The notes under the pieces: model-generated | The model's input: the letters and a program-made list of their open reading frames with translations, nothing else | What the model was told of the DNA's origin: nothing | The model's database searches: none | In this document: in pieces, positions 35,141-43,704 of the stretch | Layout of the letters: every line of letters starts with the position of its first letter | Numbering within the stretch: position 1 is the stretch's first letter | Made by a program: the position numbers and the translations under genes | From: Cohnella silvisoli | GTDB lineage: Bacteria; Bacillota; Bacilli; Paenibacillales; Paenibacillaceae | NCBI RefSeq assembly: GCF_021190915.1 | Contig: NZ_JAIOAP010000007.1 | Span: 248,001-312,000, forward strand | Length of the DNA: 64,000 bases | Reading direction: 5' to 3'

Positions 35141-36115
35141 TTATGTGTCTTTCATCAGAATGTGCATAGCCACGGATAAGCTGGCGTAATCCCCTACGTT
35201 TTCGCTCAACATTGCGGGAACGACGCGACATACCGACAATGAGACAGGAAGGCATTCGCGCCGCAAAACCTCCATCACCTTATTTTCCAACAGAGGCTGT
35301 TGTCTGGCATAGATACTCCCGATGACGATCAATTCGGGATTCAATAAGTCAACCAGAATCGCCAGTCCTCTTCCGAGCTGCCTTCCGACGATGTCGAAAA
35401 TGTCGAGCGCCAGCGGATCTCCCTTCCTAACCGCTTCCCCAACCTGTTGTGCCGTCATCATCGCTATTTCATGTTCCGATTGGCAGAAGGAAACCGGGAG
35501 CCCTCGCATTAACCGTTCCCGCACCATCGATTGCGCAAGCTGCGCGATGCCGCCTCCGCTGCAAAATCCTTCGAAAGAACCCGCTTTCCCATAACCGATC
35601 GGTCCGTCATCTTCGAGCCGAATATGGCCGATTTCTCCCGCCATGTCATTCGTCCCCGCGTATAGACGCCCATTCAGAATCAATCCGGCTCCCATGCCCG
35701 TTCCGAATGTCAAGAAAATCATGTTGGAGCTTCCCTGGCCGGCTCCCCACTGCCACTCCGCAAGCGCGCAAGCGTTGGCATCATTTTGAAGTCCGACGGG
35801 CACTTTAAACTTTTCTTTAAACGGCTGTACAATGTTGATCCGGTCCCAATTCGGAAGGTTGGGCGGCGACAGGATCATTCCGGATTTGCTGTCGAGCGGA
35901 CCGCCGCAGCTGATGCCGATAGCCGACAACTCTGAACTCTCAAGCTCATTGAGCTTTTCTTCCAGTTCATTCATTAATCGGTCGATCATATGCTGCGGTG
36001 AAGAGGAAGTCGGCCAGCTGCTTCTAGCGATTAACTCGATTTGCGTTCCTTGGATTCGGCCTAGACTTACCGCACACTTCGTTCCGCCGATATCGACTCC
36101 GGCTAATATAGTCAT
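35141..36115 (-). CDS. ROK-family sugar kinase-like protein lacking the zinc cysteines
   Basis: 324 residues. ROK fold with phosphate motif GVDIGGTK near the N-terminus, catalytic Asp in LQNDANACALAEW, and GTGMGAGLILNGRLYAG. In most ROK proteins GEIGH is followed by a CxCGxxGCxE zinc site; here the matching stretch is GYGKAGSFEGF, with all three cysteines replaced. No helix-turn-helix domain precedes it, so it is kinase-type, not a NagC/XylR-type repressor. Last gene of module F, two bases after the GmhA-like gene. It may phosphorylate a sugar or amino sugar, or be a regulator that binds one. Confidence 0.85.
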   Translation of the reverse strand: MTILAGVDIGGTKCAVSLGRIQGTQIELIARSSWPTSSSPQHMIDRLMNELEEKLNELESSELSAIGISCGGPLDSKSGMILSPPNLPNWDRINIVQPFKEKFKVPVGLQNDANACALAEWQWGAGQGSSNMIFLTFGTGMGAGLILNGRLYAGTNDMAGEIGHIRLEDDGPIGYGKAGSFEGFCSGGGIAQLAQSMVRERLMRGLPVSFCQSEHEIAMMTAQQVGEAVRKGDPLALDIFDIVGRQLGRGLAILVDLLNPELIVIGSIYARQQPLLENKVMEVLRRECLPVSLSVCRVVPAMLSENVGDYASLSVAMHILMKDT

Positions 36116-36116
36116 T

Positions 36117-36755
36117 CTAGAAAAACTCCTCTTCCAGCAGCATGCATAGTCCGTGATAGATGGGCAGATGCCGTTCTTGAATTTCCGGAGTCGTATCCCA
36201 GGGCACGCGAATCGTAACCGCGCATACCTCTTTCATCTGCCCGCCATCTCTGCCTGTCAACCCTATAGTCCTCATTCCCAATACGTTAGCGACCTGCATC
36301 GCGCGAACGACGTTCGCGGAATTTCCTGAAGTGCTGAGTCCGACTAACGTATCTTCACGTTTACCATAACCATACACTTGCTGCGCGAAGATCATTTCCG
36401 CGGATACATCGTTGGCATATGCCGTAAGAAGCGCAGATTGACTGATCAAGGATATCGCCGGAAGAGCGCCTTGCAGATGATCGGCCAGAAAGCCGCCTTC
36501 TTCCGGGTACCGATCAAGAAAAATCCGTCTGACATCATCCGGCAAGGACCGTTTCTTCATAAACCCCTTCATCAGTTCCCCAACGATATGCTCGCTGTCC
36601 GAAGCGCTGCCTCCATTGCCGCACAGCAACGTTTTTCCTCCGAGTCGGTACGTTTCTTTCAATACTTCCAACGCTCGCTTGATATCGGGCATGCTTGGTT
36701 CCAGCTCCGGGTATTTAGCCAGCATGGAAGCCCATATGGGATGATCGTTTATCAT
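36117..36755 (-). CDS. GmhA-like SIS-domain sugar-phosphate isomerase
   Basis: 212 residues with one SIS domain. TLLCGNGGSASDSEHIVGEL and LVGLSTSGNSANVVRAM are the phosphosugar-binding blocks, and the general pattern is that of sedoheptulose-7-phosphate isomerase GmhA, including a C-terminal helix IYHGLCMLLEEEFF. No other heptose-pathway genes (GmhB, HldE) are in the window, so it may act on another ketose phosphate in the module F pathway. The 154 bp before its start hold no convincing gene. Confidence 0.85.
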   Translation of the reverse strand: MINDHPIWASMLAKYPELEPSMPDIKRALEVLKETYRLGGKTLLCGNGGSASDSEHIVGELMKGFMKKRSLPDDVRRIFLDRYPEEGGFLADHLQGALPAISLISQSALLTAYANDVSAEMIFAQQVYGYGKREDTLVGLSTSGNSANVVRAMQVANVLGMRTIGLTGRDGGQMKEVCAVTIRVPWDTTPEIQERHLPIYHGLCMLLEEEFF

Positions 36756-36909
36756 TGCTCCATCGCTCCTAATAAGGCGGCCATACGTCCTTTCACGTTA
36801 TGACCGCCCCGAAATTAAACTTAATTCAACAATCAAAACTTTATGCATACGGCGCCCCCCTGTCGAACCGCGTCCATCAAGCGAAGTCCGTTATTCTTCC
36901 CCAACTCTT

Positions 36910-37638
36910 CTAAGCGTAACGGACCCTGTCTTTATACCGGGAAAACAATTCCCCATTGTGCTCATCCCCTCCTTCCCGATTGGCGCTGAGGAAAATCGGA
37001 GGGTCCATTTTTCTTTTGATCAGCTCATCGACGACCGCTGCAGCGACCGATTGCATCACGATCAGACCGCCAATCGTCGAGGTCGGCCCGAACTGTTGGG
37101 AATGCTCCAGTTGCAAAACAGCATCGCCGTATACTCCGCAATTGTCCAACACAAGATCGGCCACCTCGAAAAGCTTTACTCCACTGTGATGACGAGAAGC
37201 CGCTTGCCTGGAATGATCCATATTTGTCAGAGCGATCACATGTAGCCCTCTTTCTCTACATTCTAGCGCAACTTCAATCGGAACGGCGTTGATGCCGGAA
37301 TTTGAGATCACAACGATGACCTCCCCCGCACGGAGATCGTAGCCGGATAGCAACACTTTGGCGTATCCGGAGAGCCTCTCCAGCTCTGTCGCTCTGCCCA
37401 CATTCAATTCCATAAGCGATGGCTCCAGCATCGCATTGACACAAGCGAGACCGCCCGCACGATGAAAAACATCCTCCGCGATCATGTGCGAATGCCCGCT
37501 GCCAAACACGTGAAGCACTCCGCCCTTTTCCACGGAATCAGCTATCAAGCTTGCCACTCTGCGAATGGTTTCCGATTGAGTTGCGCCTATGGCTTCCGTT
37601 AGCGCTGCAATTTTTTGCAAATACTGATCAATCAGCAT
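36910..37638 (-). CDS. SIS-domain protein (UPF0309 type)
   Basis: 242 residues, one SIS domain with VLHVFGSGHSHMIAEDVFHRAGG and VIVVISNSGINAVPIEVAL as sugar-phosphate-binding blocks, and the GPTSTIGGLIVMQS segment typical of UPF0309 proteins. These resemble the sugar isomerase domain of MurQ-type etherases and GlmS but lack an amidotransferase part. Function is unproven in the family. GGGGGAG precedes the ATG. It sits 12 bp after a ROK kinase gene, hinting that it isomerises or cleaves a sugar phosphate made by that kinase. Confidence 0.85.
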   Translation of the reverse strand: MLIDQYLQKIAALTEAIGATQSETIRRVASLIADSVEKGGVLHVFGSGHSHMIAEDVFHRAGGLACVNAMLEPSLMELNVGRATELERLSGYAKVLLSGYDLRAGEVIVVISNSGINAVPIEVALECRERGLHVIALTNMDHSRQAASRHHSGVKLFEVADLVLDNCGVYGDAVLQLEHSQQFGPTSTIGGLIVMQSVAAAVVDELIKRKMDPPIFLSANREGGDEHNGELFSRYKDRVRYA

Positions 37639-37650
37639 ATGGTCTCCCCC

Positions 37651-38559
37651 TTATGTTTCATCCTCGAAAAATGAAGCCGCCGCCCCCACTACGCCAGACG
37701 TTATCGGATAAGCCGCGCGTTCAATCCGGATATGAGGGAGGGTATGACGGCTAAACCTATCGCGCACCATCTGTCTCGCAGGCTCAAGCAAGTAGGCGTC
37801 GGCCTGGCTGACTCCCCCGCCGATCACGATGTTTCCGACACCAAACAAATGCAGTGCATTCACAAGAGCGATTCCCAGAAGCTGACCTGCTTCCTCGAAT
37901 ACTTTGCACGCAAACTCGTCGCCGCTCTCTGCTGCCTGAAAGATCATTCGGGCATCCAACTGCGCTCGCGCCGTAATGGCAGACCCCGAAACGTACTTTT
38001 CCAGACAGCCGTAGTTGCCGCATTTACAAGGGAAACCGTTGTGAATTACGCACATATGCCCCATATCAATGGCCGCGCCGCTATCCCCCTCATAGAAGTG
38101 TCCATCCAGAAACAAACTCGCGCCTACGCCGGTTCCGATGCAGATGTACAGAAAGCTGTCCATCTCCATCGCCGCGCCGTATTTTTTCTCTCCGATCGCT
38201 CCGGCTACCGCATCGCTTTCCAACCGTACGGGAAGCTGCAATTGCCTCTGTAGGTATTCGACCATTCGCACGTTGCTCCATCCCAAATTAACCGCATGAA
38301 TGACCACACCGCGCTCTTTGTCAATAACGCCCGGACTCGCAACGCCAACTCCTGCCAATTCGGCGTTAAGATTCTGTTGTTGGATGAAATAAGAGATCTC
38401 TTCCGCAATAAAAGCAAGATCGGCGCCCCCTTCTGAATTTCTTGCCAGAGGGAGAGAGAGCGAACCCAGGATTGTCCCCTCTCTCGTGACCAAGCCCAGC
38501 TTCAGATTTGTACCGCCAATATCCGCACCAATAGCCAGTTCATTACGGCCTGTTGACAT
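37651..38559 (-). CDS. ROK-family sugar kinase (zinc site intact)
   Basis: 302 residues from ATG at 38559, which has GGGGGAG five bases upstream. The frame is open for 69 more codons upstream but that part is a hydrolase scrap. Motifs: GADIGGTNLKLG, catalytic Asp in LESDAVAGAIGEKKYG, GTGVGASLFLDGHFYEG, and the zinc site CKCGNYGCLEKY. In the catalytic segment the usual NDAN is SDAV, keeping the Asp. Likely phosphorylates an imported monosaccharide such as glucose, a hexosamine or mannose. It is the first of four sugar-phosphate genes following the module F permeases. Confidence 0.88.
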   Translation of the reverse strand: MSTGRNELAIGADIGGTNLKLGLVTREGTILGSLSLPLARNSEGGADLAFIAEEISYFIQQQNLNAELAGVGVASPGVIDKERGVVIHAVNLGWSNVRMVEYLQRQLQLPVRLESDAVAGAIGEKKYGAAMEMDSFLYICIGTGVGASLFLDGHFYEGDSGAAIDMGHMCVIHNGFPCKCGNYGCLEKYVSGSAITARAQLDARMIFQAAESGDEFACKVFEEAGQLLGIALVNALHLFGVGNIVIGGGVSQADAYLLEPARQMVRDRFSRHTLPHIRIERAAYPITSGVVGAAASFFEDET

Positions 38560-38766
38560 AACGGCTCCCCCAATGTTAACGAATAATGCCGGCGAACGCC
38601 GACCGTAGCTCAGGCTTCCCCGCTCCGTCGGGTGAAGGCCGTCGGGAAGCCATTCCTCCCAACGCATTCTCCCCTTCTTCACTTCCTCCAGCCCATAGAG
38701 GCCCTTCCAGACCGAGCCGATGCCGTAATGCTCCGCCAACTGCTCGAATTCCGCGATGGAAGCGGG
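38560..38766 (-). pseudogene. C-terminal scrap of an SGNH/GDSL hydrolase
   Basis: Starting right after the permease stop, the minus strand reads IAEFEQLAEHYGIGSVWKG, then MRWEEWLPDGLHPTERG and SYGRRSPALFVN, in frame with the following ROK gene. WLPDGLHPTERG is the final block of SGNH/GDSL hydrolases, holding the catalytic Asp and His (DGLH). Everything upstream, including the nucleophile block, is gone, and the natural stop is lost. A TTG could start it but has no ribosome site. I read it as a relic of a hydrolase gene once lying between permease and ROK kinase. Confidence 0.65.
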
Positions 38767-38768
38767 CG

Positions 38769-39641
38769 TTATCCTTTCACAGCGCCGGCTGTAATGCCGG
38801 ATACGATTTTGTCCTGCAGCACCATATAGGCAGCCACGCTCGGAACGATCGCGATGACGATCGCGGACAGAAGGAACGAATAGCGGGTCGAGAAGTTGCC
38901 TTGGAACCGCATAATTCCGAGCTGAATCGGCTTGTAATATTCGTCGTTAATAAAAATCAGGCTAAAGATCAGGTCGTTCCACGAGCCGAGGAAATTGAAT
39001 ATCGTAATCGTCGCGAGCGGCGGCGCCAGCAGCGGGAAGATGATCTTCCAGAACGCTTTGGGCAGCGAGCACCCGTCAATCACTCCCGATTCCTCCATCT
39101 CCTTCGGGATGCCCTGGATGAATCCCGCCAGCACGAATACGGAGAACGGAATGGCGAACGCGACGAAGATGACGATCATCGTGATCCGCGGATAATTGAG
39201 GCCGAGCTTGGAAGCCGTAATGTAGAGCGGCACCAGCGTCGAATGGACGGGCACCATCAGGCCGAGCAAAAAAAAGCCGAGCGTCCATTTGCTGAGCTTC
39301 CATTTCATCCGCACGATGGCATAGGAAGCCATGGAGCAAATAAAGATTGTAATCGCAACGCTGAGCAGCGAGTAATAGAGACTGTTGAAGAAATATCGTC
39401 CCACCTCGTATTGCGTCCACACCTGGTAATAGACGTTCAAGCCCCATTTTATCGGCAGTCCCCATGGGTTGGAAAAAATTTCGTCGTTGTCCTTCAGCGA
39501 TGAGATGAGCAGGAAAAAAAGCGGATACAAGATGGCTAGCGCATAAACGCCCAGAAATACGTACTTCAGAGCCGTCAGCCTCGAGTACTGCCGGTTTCCT
39601 TGCGGATTCGCATTTGCTACCAGCGCGGTTCTCGTCGACAT
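38769..39641 (-). CDS. Carbohydrate ABC transporter permease, MalG type (module F)
   Basis: 290 residues from ATG at 39641, which lies about ten bases after AAGGAGGTG; a TTG nine codons earlier would overlap the preceding gene and has no site. Six membrane helices, EAA loop EESGVIDGCSLPKAFWKIIFP, and family ending GITAGAVKG. Partner of the 39658 product. Its stop is followed after two bases by the SGNH scrap. Confidence 0.92.
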   Translation of the reverse strand: MSTRTALVANANPQGNRQYSRLTALKYVFLGVYALAILYPLFFLLISSLKDNDEIFSNPWGLPIKWGLNVYYQVWTQYEVGRYFFNSLYYSLLSVAITIFICSMASYAIVRMKWKLSKWTLGFFLLGLMVPVHSTLVPLYITASKLGLNYPRITMIVIFVAFAIPFSVFVLAGFIQGIPKEMEESGVIDGCSLPKAFWKIIFPLLAPPLATITIFNFLGSWNDLIFSLIFINDEYYKPIQLGIMRFQGNFSTRYSFLLSAIVIAIVPSVAAYMVLQDKIVSGITAGAVKG

Positions 39642-39657
39642 CGTTGGATTCACCTCC

Positions 39658-40551
39658 TTAGGCGTCAAAGTCGTCTCTCCTGAACAACCGGTTAAGCAGA
39701 ACCGTCGCGCTTATGCACAGCGCCATCAGAGCGGTGGACAAGGCGCTGCCGTAACCGTATTCCATCTGCGCGAACGCTTTGGTGTACATATGCGAAGCGA
39801 GCACCTCGGTCGCATGGTTCGGCCCGCCCTGCGTCATGATGTAAATATTGTCGAAGCTTTTGAGCGAGCTCGTCGTCATCAATATCGTGCTGACCTTCAG
39901 CATCGGAATGAGGTACGGAAACATGATATGCTTGATGATATGCCATTCGCCGGCGCCGTCCATCTTGGCCGCTTCCACAATATCCGCAGGAATCGTCGAA
40001 ATGCCGGCCATATAGATGACCATATGGTAGCCGACGAATTGCCAAGCGACACAGATGATGACCGCATACAGCGCGGTGCTGCCGTCGGCGAGCCAGCTAT
40101 GCTTCAGAAAGCCGAGACCGACTGCTTCGAGGAAGCGGTTGACGAGACCGACCTCTGAGTGATAGATAAAATACCACATCAGCGATACGGCGACCCCCGA
40201 GAAAGTAACCGGCAGGAAGATGACATTGCGGAAAAATCTCCGCCCTTTGATCGCTTTGCTCAGTATGATCGCAAGAAAAAACGCCATAGGCAGCTGCAGC
40301 GCGATGGACAGGAGCAAATAAATAAACGTATTTTTCAGAGCCGCGTAAAACACGTCATCATACAAGAACAGGAAGCTGAAGTTGTCCAGTCCGACAAAAC
40401 GCATCGTATCGATCAAATTCCACTCGACAAGGCTGAAATAAACGGACGATACGGCCGGCAGCGGCAGCACGATACTGTAGATAATCAATGCTGGCAAAAT
40501 GAACATCAGAATTGTCGTCTTGTTGCGCAATAATCGTTCCATTCCAACCAC
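39658..40551 (-). CDS. Sugar ABC transporter permease, MalF type (module F)
   Basis: 297 residues from GTG at 40551 (GGAGGGG just upstream); an ATG three codons later is an alternative. Six helices beginning TTILMFILPALIIYSIVLP and EAA motif EAAKMDGAGEWHIIKHIMFP. It follows the binding protein by 80 bp. Typical MsmF-size subunit of a monosaccharide or oligosaccharide importer. Confidence 0.92.
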   Translation of the reverse strand: MVGMERLLRNKTTILMFILPALIIYSIVLPLPAVSSVYFSLVEWNLIDTMRFVGLDNFSFLFLYDDVFYAALKNTFIYLLLSIALQLPMAFFLAIILSKAIKGRRFFRNVIFLPVTFSGVAVSLMWYFIYHSEVGLVNRFLEAVGLGFLKHSWLADGSTALYAVIICVAWQFVGYHMVIYMAGISTIPADIVEAAKMDGAGEWHIIKHIMFPYLIPMLKVSTILMTTSSLKSFDNIYIMTQGGPNHATEVLASHMYTKAFAQMEYGYGSALSTALMALCISATVLLNRLFRRDDFDA

Positions 40552-40631
40552 CGCCCCTCCAGCGGCAGTACGGAAGAAAGGGCGTATGATCGCCCTTCCC
40601 CGCCAAACCGCCGTTTATTGATATGATGACC

Positions 40632-41984
40632 TTATTTGCTCCACACCTTTTCGGATACCGCCTGCAGCTTCTTGAAGGATTCCTCCACGCCGGCGCCGGC
40701 GAGAATCGCCTGGGTCGTCATGTTGAACTCCTTGCCGATGTTTTGGCCGAGCGGGTTATCCCAAGGAATCATCGAATTTTTCACCTTGGACAGCGCATCG
40801 TTCAGTTCGATCGTGATCGCCGGAATTTTCGATTTGTCATACGGAATGTTGACGGTCGGAATGAGCTGGCCTTGCTCCGCATTGGCTGCCTGCCGCTCCT
40901 TGGAGAACAGGAATTTAAGCAGATCGATCGCAGCCTCCTTGTTTTTGCTGGCGTTGCTGATCGCATAACCTTCGTCTTTGTTCACGATGAAATCATCCGC
41001 CTTGCTGCCTTTGCCGCCGGGGATGTCCGGGAAGTTGAAAAATCCGAGCTTGTCGCCTAGCTTCGCGTTCGCCTCTATCACGATCCACGTGCCGATGAAG
41101 AACATCGCAGCTTTCTCGCTATGGAACATGGCGAGAGCTTCCTCATCGGACAACCCGTTGAAATTGTCCGGGAACGCTCCGGCATCCTTCAGTTCCACCA
41201 GCTTCTTGCCCGCCTCCACGAAGGAAGGATCGTTCCATTTCGCCTGCTGCTTCAGGACGACATCCTCGTACGCCTGCGGTCCGAACAACCGGTCGTAAAT
41301 GCCCATATACGGAATGGAGCCGGCCCACGGGTCTTTATTGCCGAGCGCGAACGGTACGACGCCGTTGTCCTTGAACGTCTTGATGACATTCATCAGGTCG
41401 TCCCATGTTTCCGGCACGGACAGCTTGTATTTGTCGAACAGCGCTTTGTTGTAGAACACGACCTCCGCGGTCATCGCATTCGGCAGCGCGTAAATTTTTC
41501 CGTCGAACGTGGAGGTGTCCAAATTGTTCGGGTTTAGCAGCTCCTTGAACGCAGGGTCCGCATCGATCGCCTCGTTCAGCGGATAAATGCGGTTCGCCTT
41601 GACGAACGGCTCCAACCTGCCCGACATCCACGTCTGGAAAATATCCGGCGCATTGTTCGCGGCCATCTCCGTGCTGATCTTGTTCAAGTACTGGTCGGCG
41701 TTGCTAATGACGGTAGGTTCGACTTTGATGTTGGGATTAGCCTTCTGGAACTGCTCAATCGTGTCCTCTATCCATTTGTAATGAGTGTCGTTCGGGTCGG
41801 CGTCGTTGGCCGAGTACCAAAATTTGATCGTCGCTTTCTTGTCGCCCGAGCCGCCACCGGCCTCCGCATTTTTGCCGCTGCCTGTATCGGAGCTGCTTCC
41901 ACCGTCTTTGTTGCCTCCGTCGCATGCTGCGACAAGCAGCATAAGTAGGCACGATACCAATACTACCGCTAGTTTTCTTCTCAT
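40632..41984 (-). CDS. Sugar ABC transporter substrate-binding lipoprotein (module F)
   Basis: 450 residues from ATG at 41984 (GGTGG five bases upstream; an in-frame GTG nine bases earlier abuts the site and is less likely). Lipobox VAAC at about residue 20, a Gly/Ser linker to about 50, then a family 1 binding domain (FWYSANDADPNDTHYKW, IYALPNAMTAEVVFYNK, GLSDEEALAMF, GTWIVIEAN). A perfect cre box sits 27 bp upstream. The ROK and SIS enzymes encoded after the permeases suggest a substrate that enters metabolism by phosphorylation and isomerisation. Confidence 0.93.
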   Translation of the reverse strand: MRRKLAVVLVSCLLMLLVAACDGGNKDGGSSSDTGSGKNAEAGGGSGDKKATIKFWYSANDADPNDTHYKWIEDTIEQFQKANPNIKVEPTVISNADQYLNKISTEMAANNAPDIFQTWMSGRLEPFVKANRIYPLNEAIDADPAFKELLNPNNLDTSTFDGKIYALPNAMTAEVVFYNKALFDKYKLSVPETWDDLMNVIKTFKDNGVVPFALGNKDPWAGSIPYMGIYDRLFGPQAYEDVVLKQQAKWNDPSFVEAGKKLVELKDAGAFPDNFNGLSDEEALAMFHSEKAAMFFIGTWIVIEANAKLGDKLGFFNFPDIPGGKGSKADDFIVNKDEGYAISNASKNKEAAIDLLKFLFSKERQAANAEQGQLIPTVNIPYDKSKIPAITIELNDALSKVKNSMIPWDNPLGQNIGKEFNMTTQAILAGAGVEESFKKLQAVSEKVWSK

Positions 41985-42010
41985 ACGGGCCACCCTCTCG
42001 CATATGTAAT

Positions 42011-42037
42011 TTGAAATCGCTTACAAATATGATTTTA
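42011..42037 (-). promoter_or_regulatory. Consensus cre box and -10 for the module F binding protein
   Basis: Plus strand 42011-42026 reads TTGAAATCGCTTACAA, matching the CcpA consensus WTGNAANCGNWNNCWW at all positions. On the minus strand a -10-like TAAAAT (42032-42037) lies just upstream, with no good -35, so the cre covers the start site region, where CcpA binding would block transcription. The binding-protein ATG follows after 26 bp. Confidence 0.85.
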
Positions 42038-42091
42038 TCAAGAGGCATCCCGTTATTCTACGTGGTGATCGTTACGTTTTGTTTGTAAAAG

Positions 42092-43690
42092 TCACTTTTC
42101 CGGGGATACGTACCGATTGCGGTAATCAAGCGGTGTCACGCCGGCATGCTTTTTGAACATCTGGCTGAAATATCTGGAATCGTTAATGCCGACCTTCTGG
42201 GCCACTTCGTATACCTTGAGGTCTCCGTGCTCCATCATTTCCTTCGCTTTCTGAATTCGGATTTTCGTCAGCATCGCTGAGAAGTTCTCGCCCGTCTCCT
42301 GCTTCAGCAGGCGGGATACGTACTTGGGATTCATATAAACCGTCTCCCCCAGCTCCTTAAGCGTAATCTCGCGGCCGTAATGCTCGTTCATATATTGAAG
42401 CAGCCTGTCGACCACCGACCGGTTGCGGGAAGAAATGATCGTCCTGACCTCATCGGACAGTGTGACTAGCAGCGCTTCCGCCGTGCTGCGGACATCCTGA
42501 ACGGTCGATTGACTGGCGATCAAGCCGTACACGTTCGACTCGAACGACATATGCTCCAGGTTGATATGCCCGCTCTGAATCGATGTCTGGATGACGATGA
42601 TAAATTCGACGACAGTATTTTTAATGTAAGCCTCATCCGCTTCATGTCCGATCATCGACCACAGTTTATGGAATTGATATCGAGCTTCCTCCGTATTGCC
42701 GACCAGAACCGCTCTCGTTACGGCGGCATAATAGGGAAACGGGGACACCGTCTTTCCACGTACGATATCCTGGATATCGGCATGGGAGACGACCGAACGG
42801 CTGCCGCTGTAAAATTTGTGCCGCAACGCGCCCTTCGCTTCCTCCACCGTTTCGTTCAGCCGGGACGGATCGGTACTGCCGCCGCTGATTCCGATCGAAA
42901 TCGACATCCCGTATTTGTCGAATACGTTCTCCTGAATCGCCTCGGCCATGCCGATCAGATCGGCGCCCCGCTCATGATCGACGACTAGAAGGCGGCAATT
43001 CGGTTCGAAGTCCACGTAGCAGGACTGCTTGGTCGGTCCCGCCAAGCCGAGGCACTGCTCGCGTAGCGCCAGCTCGAGCGCTTGTCGCTCCAGCGGGCGG
43101 TACGCATCGAGGTAGCTTCCGTAATCGTCGATTTCCAGCGCCAGCACGGCATAATGATCGAGACGAATGTTGAAGAAGGACATATTTTGCACCAGCTCGT
43201 TCCGGTCCGGCACACTGCCGCCCGCAAGCTGCAGAAGAAATCTCTCCTTCAGCAGCGGCAGGCTTTCTTCGACTACGGCTTGCAGCTTCACCATTTCTTC
43301 GGCGAGCGCCGTCTCCGCATCAAGCTGGGCGACGGCCTTCCTGACGGCCGCTTCCAGCTCAGCCGGGTCGATGGGCTTCAGGATGAAATCGGTCGCGTCC
43401 AGCTTGATGGCCGCTTTGGCGTAACTCAGCTCGCCGAAGCCGGTAATCAGCACCGTCTTGACGGATAATCCGTTACCCTGAATATATTGGCAAACCTCGA
43501 TGCCGCTCTTGCCCTCCAGTTGAATGTCGGAGATCAGAATGTCCGGCTTCAGGCTGAGCAGCAGCCCGATTGCCCGGGTGCCGTTGTCCGTTTCCCCGGT
43601 AACCACGCATCCCATTGCGGCCCAGTCCATCTGACTGATCAGCGCTTTCCGGATCATATGCTCGTCCTCTGCGATCAATACTTTGTACAT
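42092..43690 (-). CDS. YesN-type response regulator (module F)
   Basis: 532 residues. Receiver (about 1-120) with AEDE and D55 in ILISDIQLEG, Lys in FILKP; a long middle region (about 130-420) with no named domain; C-terminal AraC helix-turn-helix pair (ITLKELGETVYMNPKYVSRLL and YEVAQKVGINDSRYFSQMF). Fourteen bases separate it from the kinase gene. Its target is probably the promoter just downstream at 42011-42037, since the binding protein, permeases and sugar-phosphate genes follow on the same strand. Confidence 0.92.
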   Translation of the reverse strand: MYKVLIAEDEHMIRKALISQMDWAAMGCVVTGETDNGTRAIGLLLSLKPDILISDIQLEGKSGIEVCQYIQGNGLSVKTVLITGFGELSYAKAAIKLDATDFILKPIDPAELEAAVRKAVAQLDAETALAEEMVKLQAVVEESLPLLKERFLLQLAGGSVPDRNELVQNMSFFNIRLDHYAVLALEIDDYGSYLDAYRPLERQALELALREQCLGLAGPTKQSCYVDFEPNCRLLVVDHERGADLIGMAEAIQENVFDKYGMSISIGISGGSTDPSRLNETVEEAKGALRHKFYSGSRSVVSHADIQDIVRGKTVSPFPYYAAVTRAVLVGNTEEARYQFHKLWSMIGHEADEAYIKNTVVEFIIVIQTSIQSGHINLEHMSFESNVYGLIASQSTVQDVRSTAEALLVTLSDEVRTIISSRNRSVVDRLLQYMNEHYGREITLKELGETVYMNPKYVSRLLKQETGENFSAMLTKIRIQKAKEMMEHGDLKVYEVAQKVGINDSRYFSQMFKKHAGVTPLDYRNRYVSPEK

Positions 43691-43704
43691 CCCTTAACCT
43701 CCTC

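Noticed and set aside
36756..36909. Short frames in the gap between the two SIS genes (one reads GLRLMDAVRQGGA)
   Set aside because: They are under 35 codons, without a convincing ribosome site or recognisable family; chance frames cannot be excluded. Otherwise nothing is seen in this gap.
38560..38739. True SGNH-ROK fusion enzyme
   Set aside because: Only the last block of an SGNH hydrolase is present, without the nucleophile, and ATG 38559 has an ideal ribosome site; a relic is simpler.
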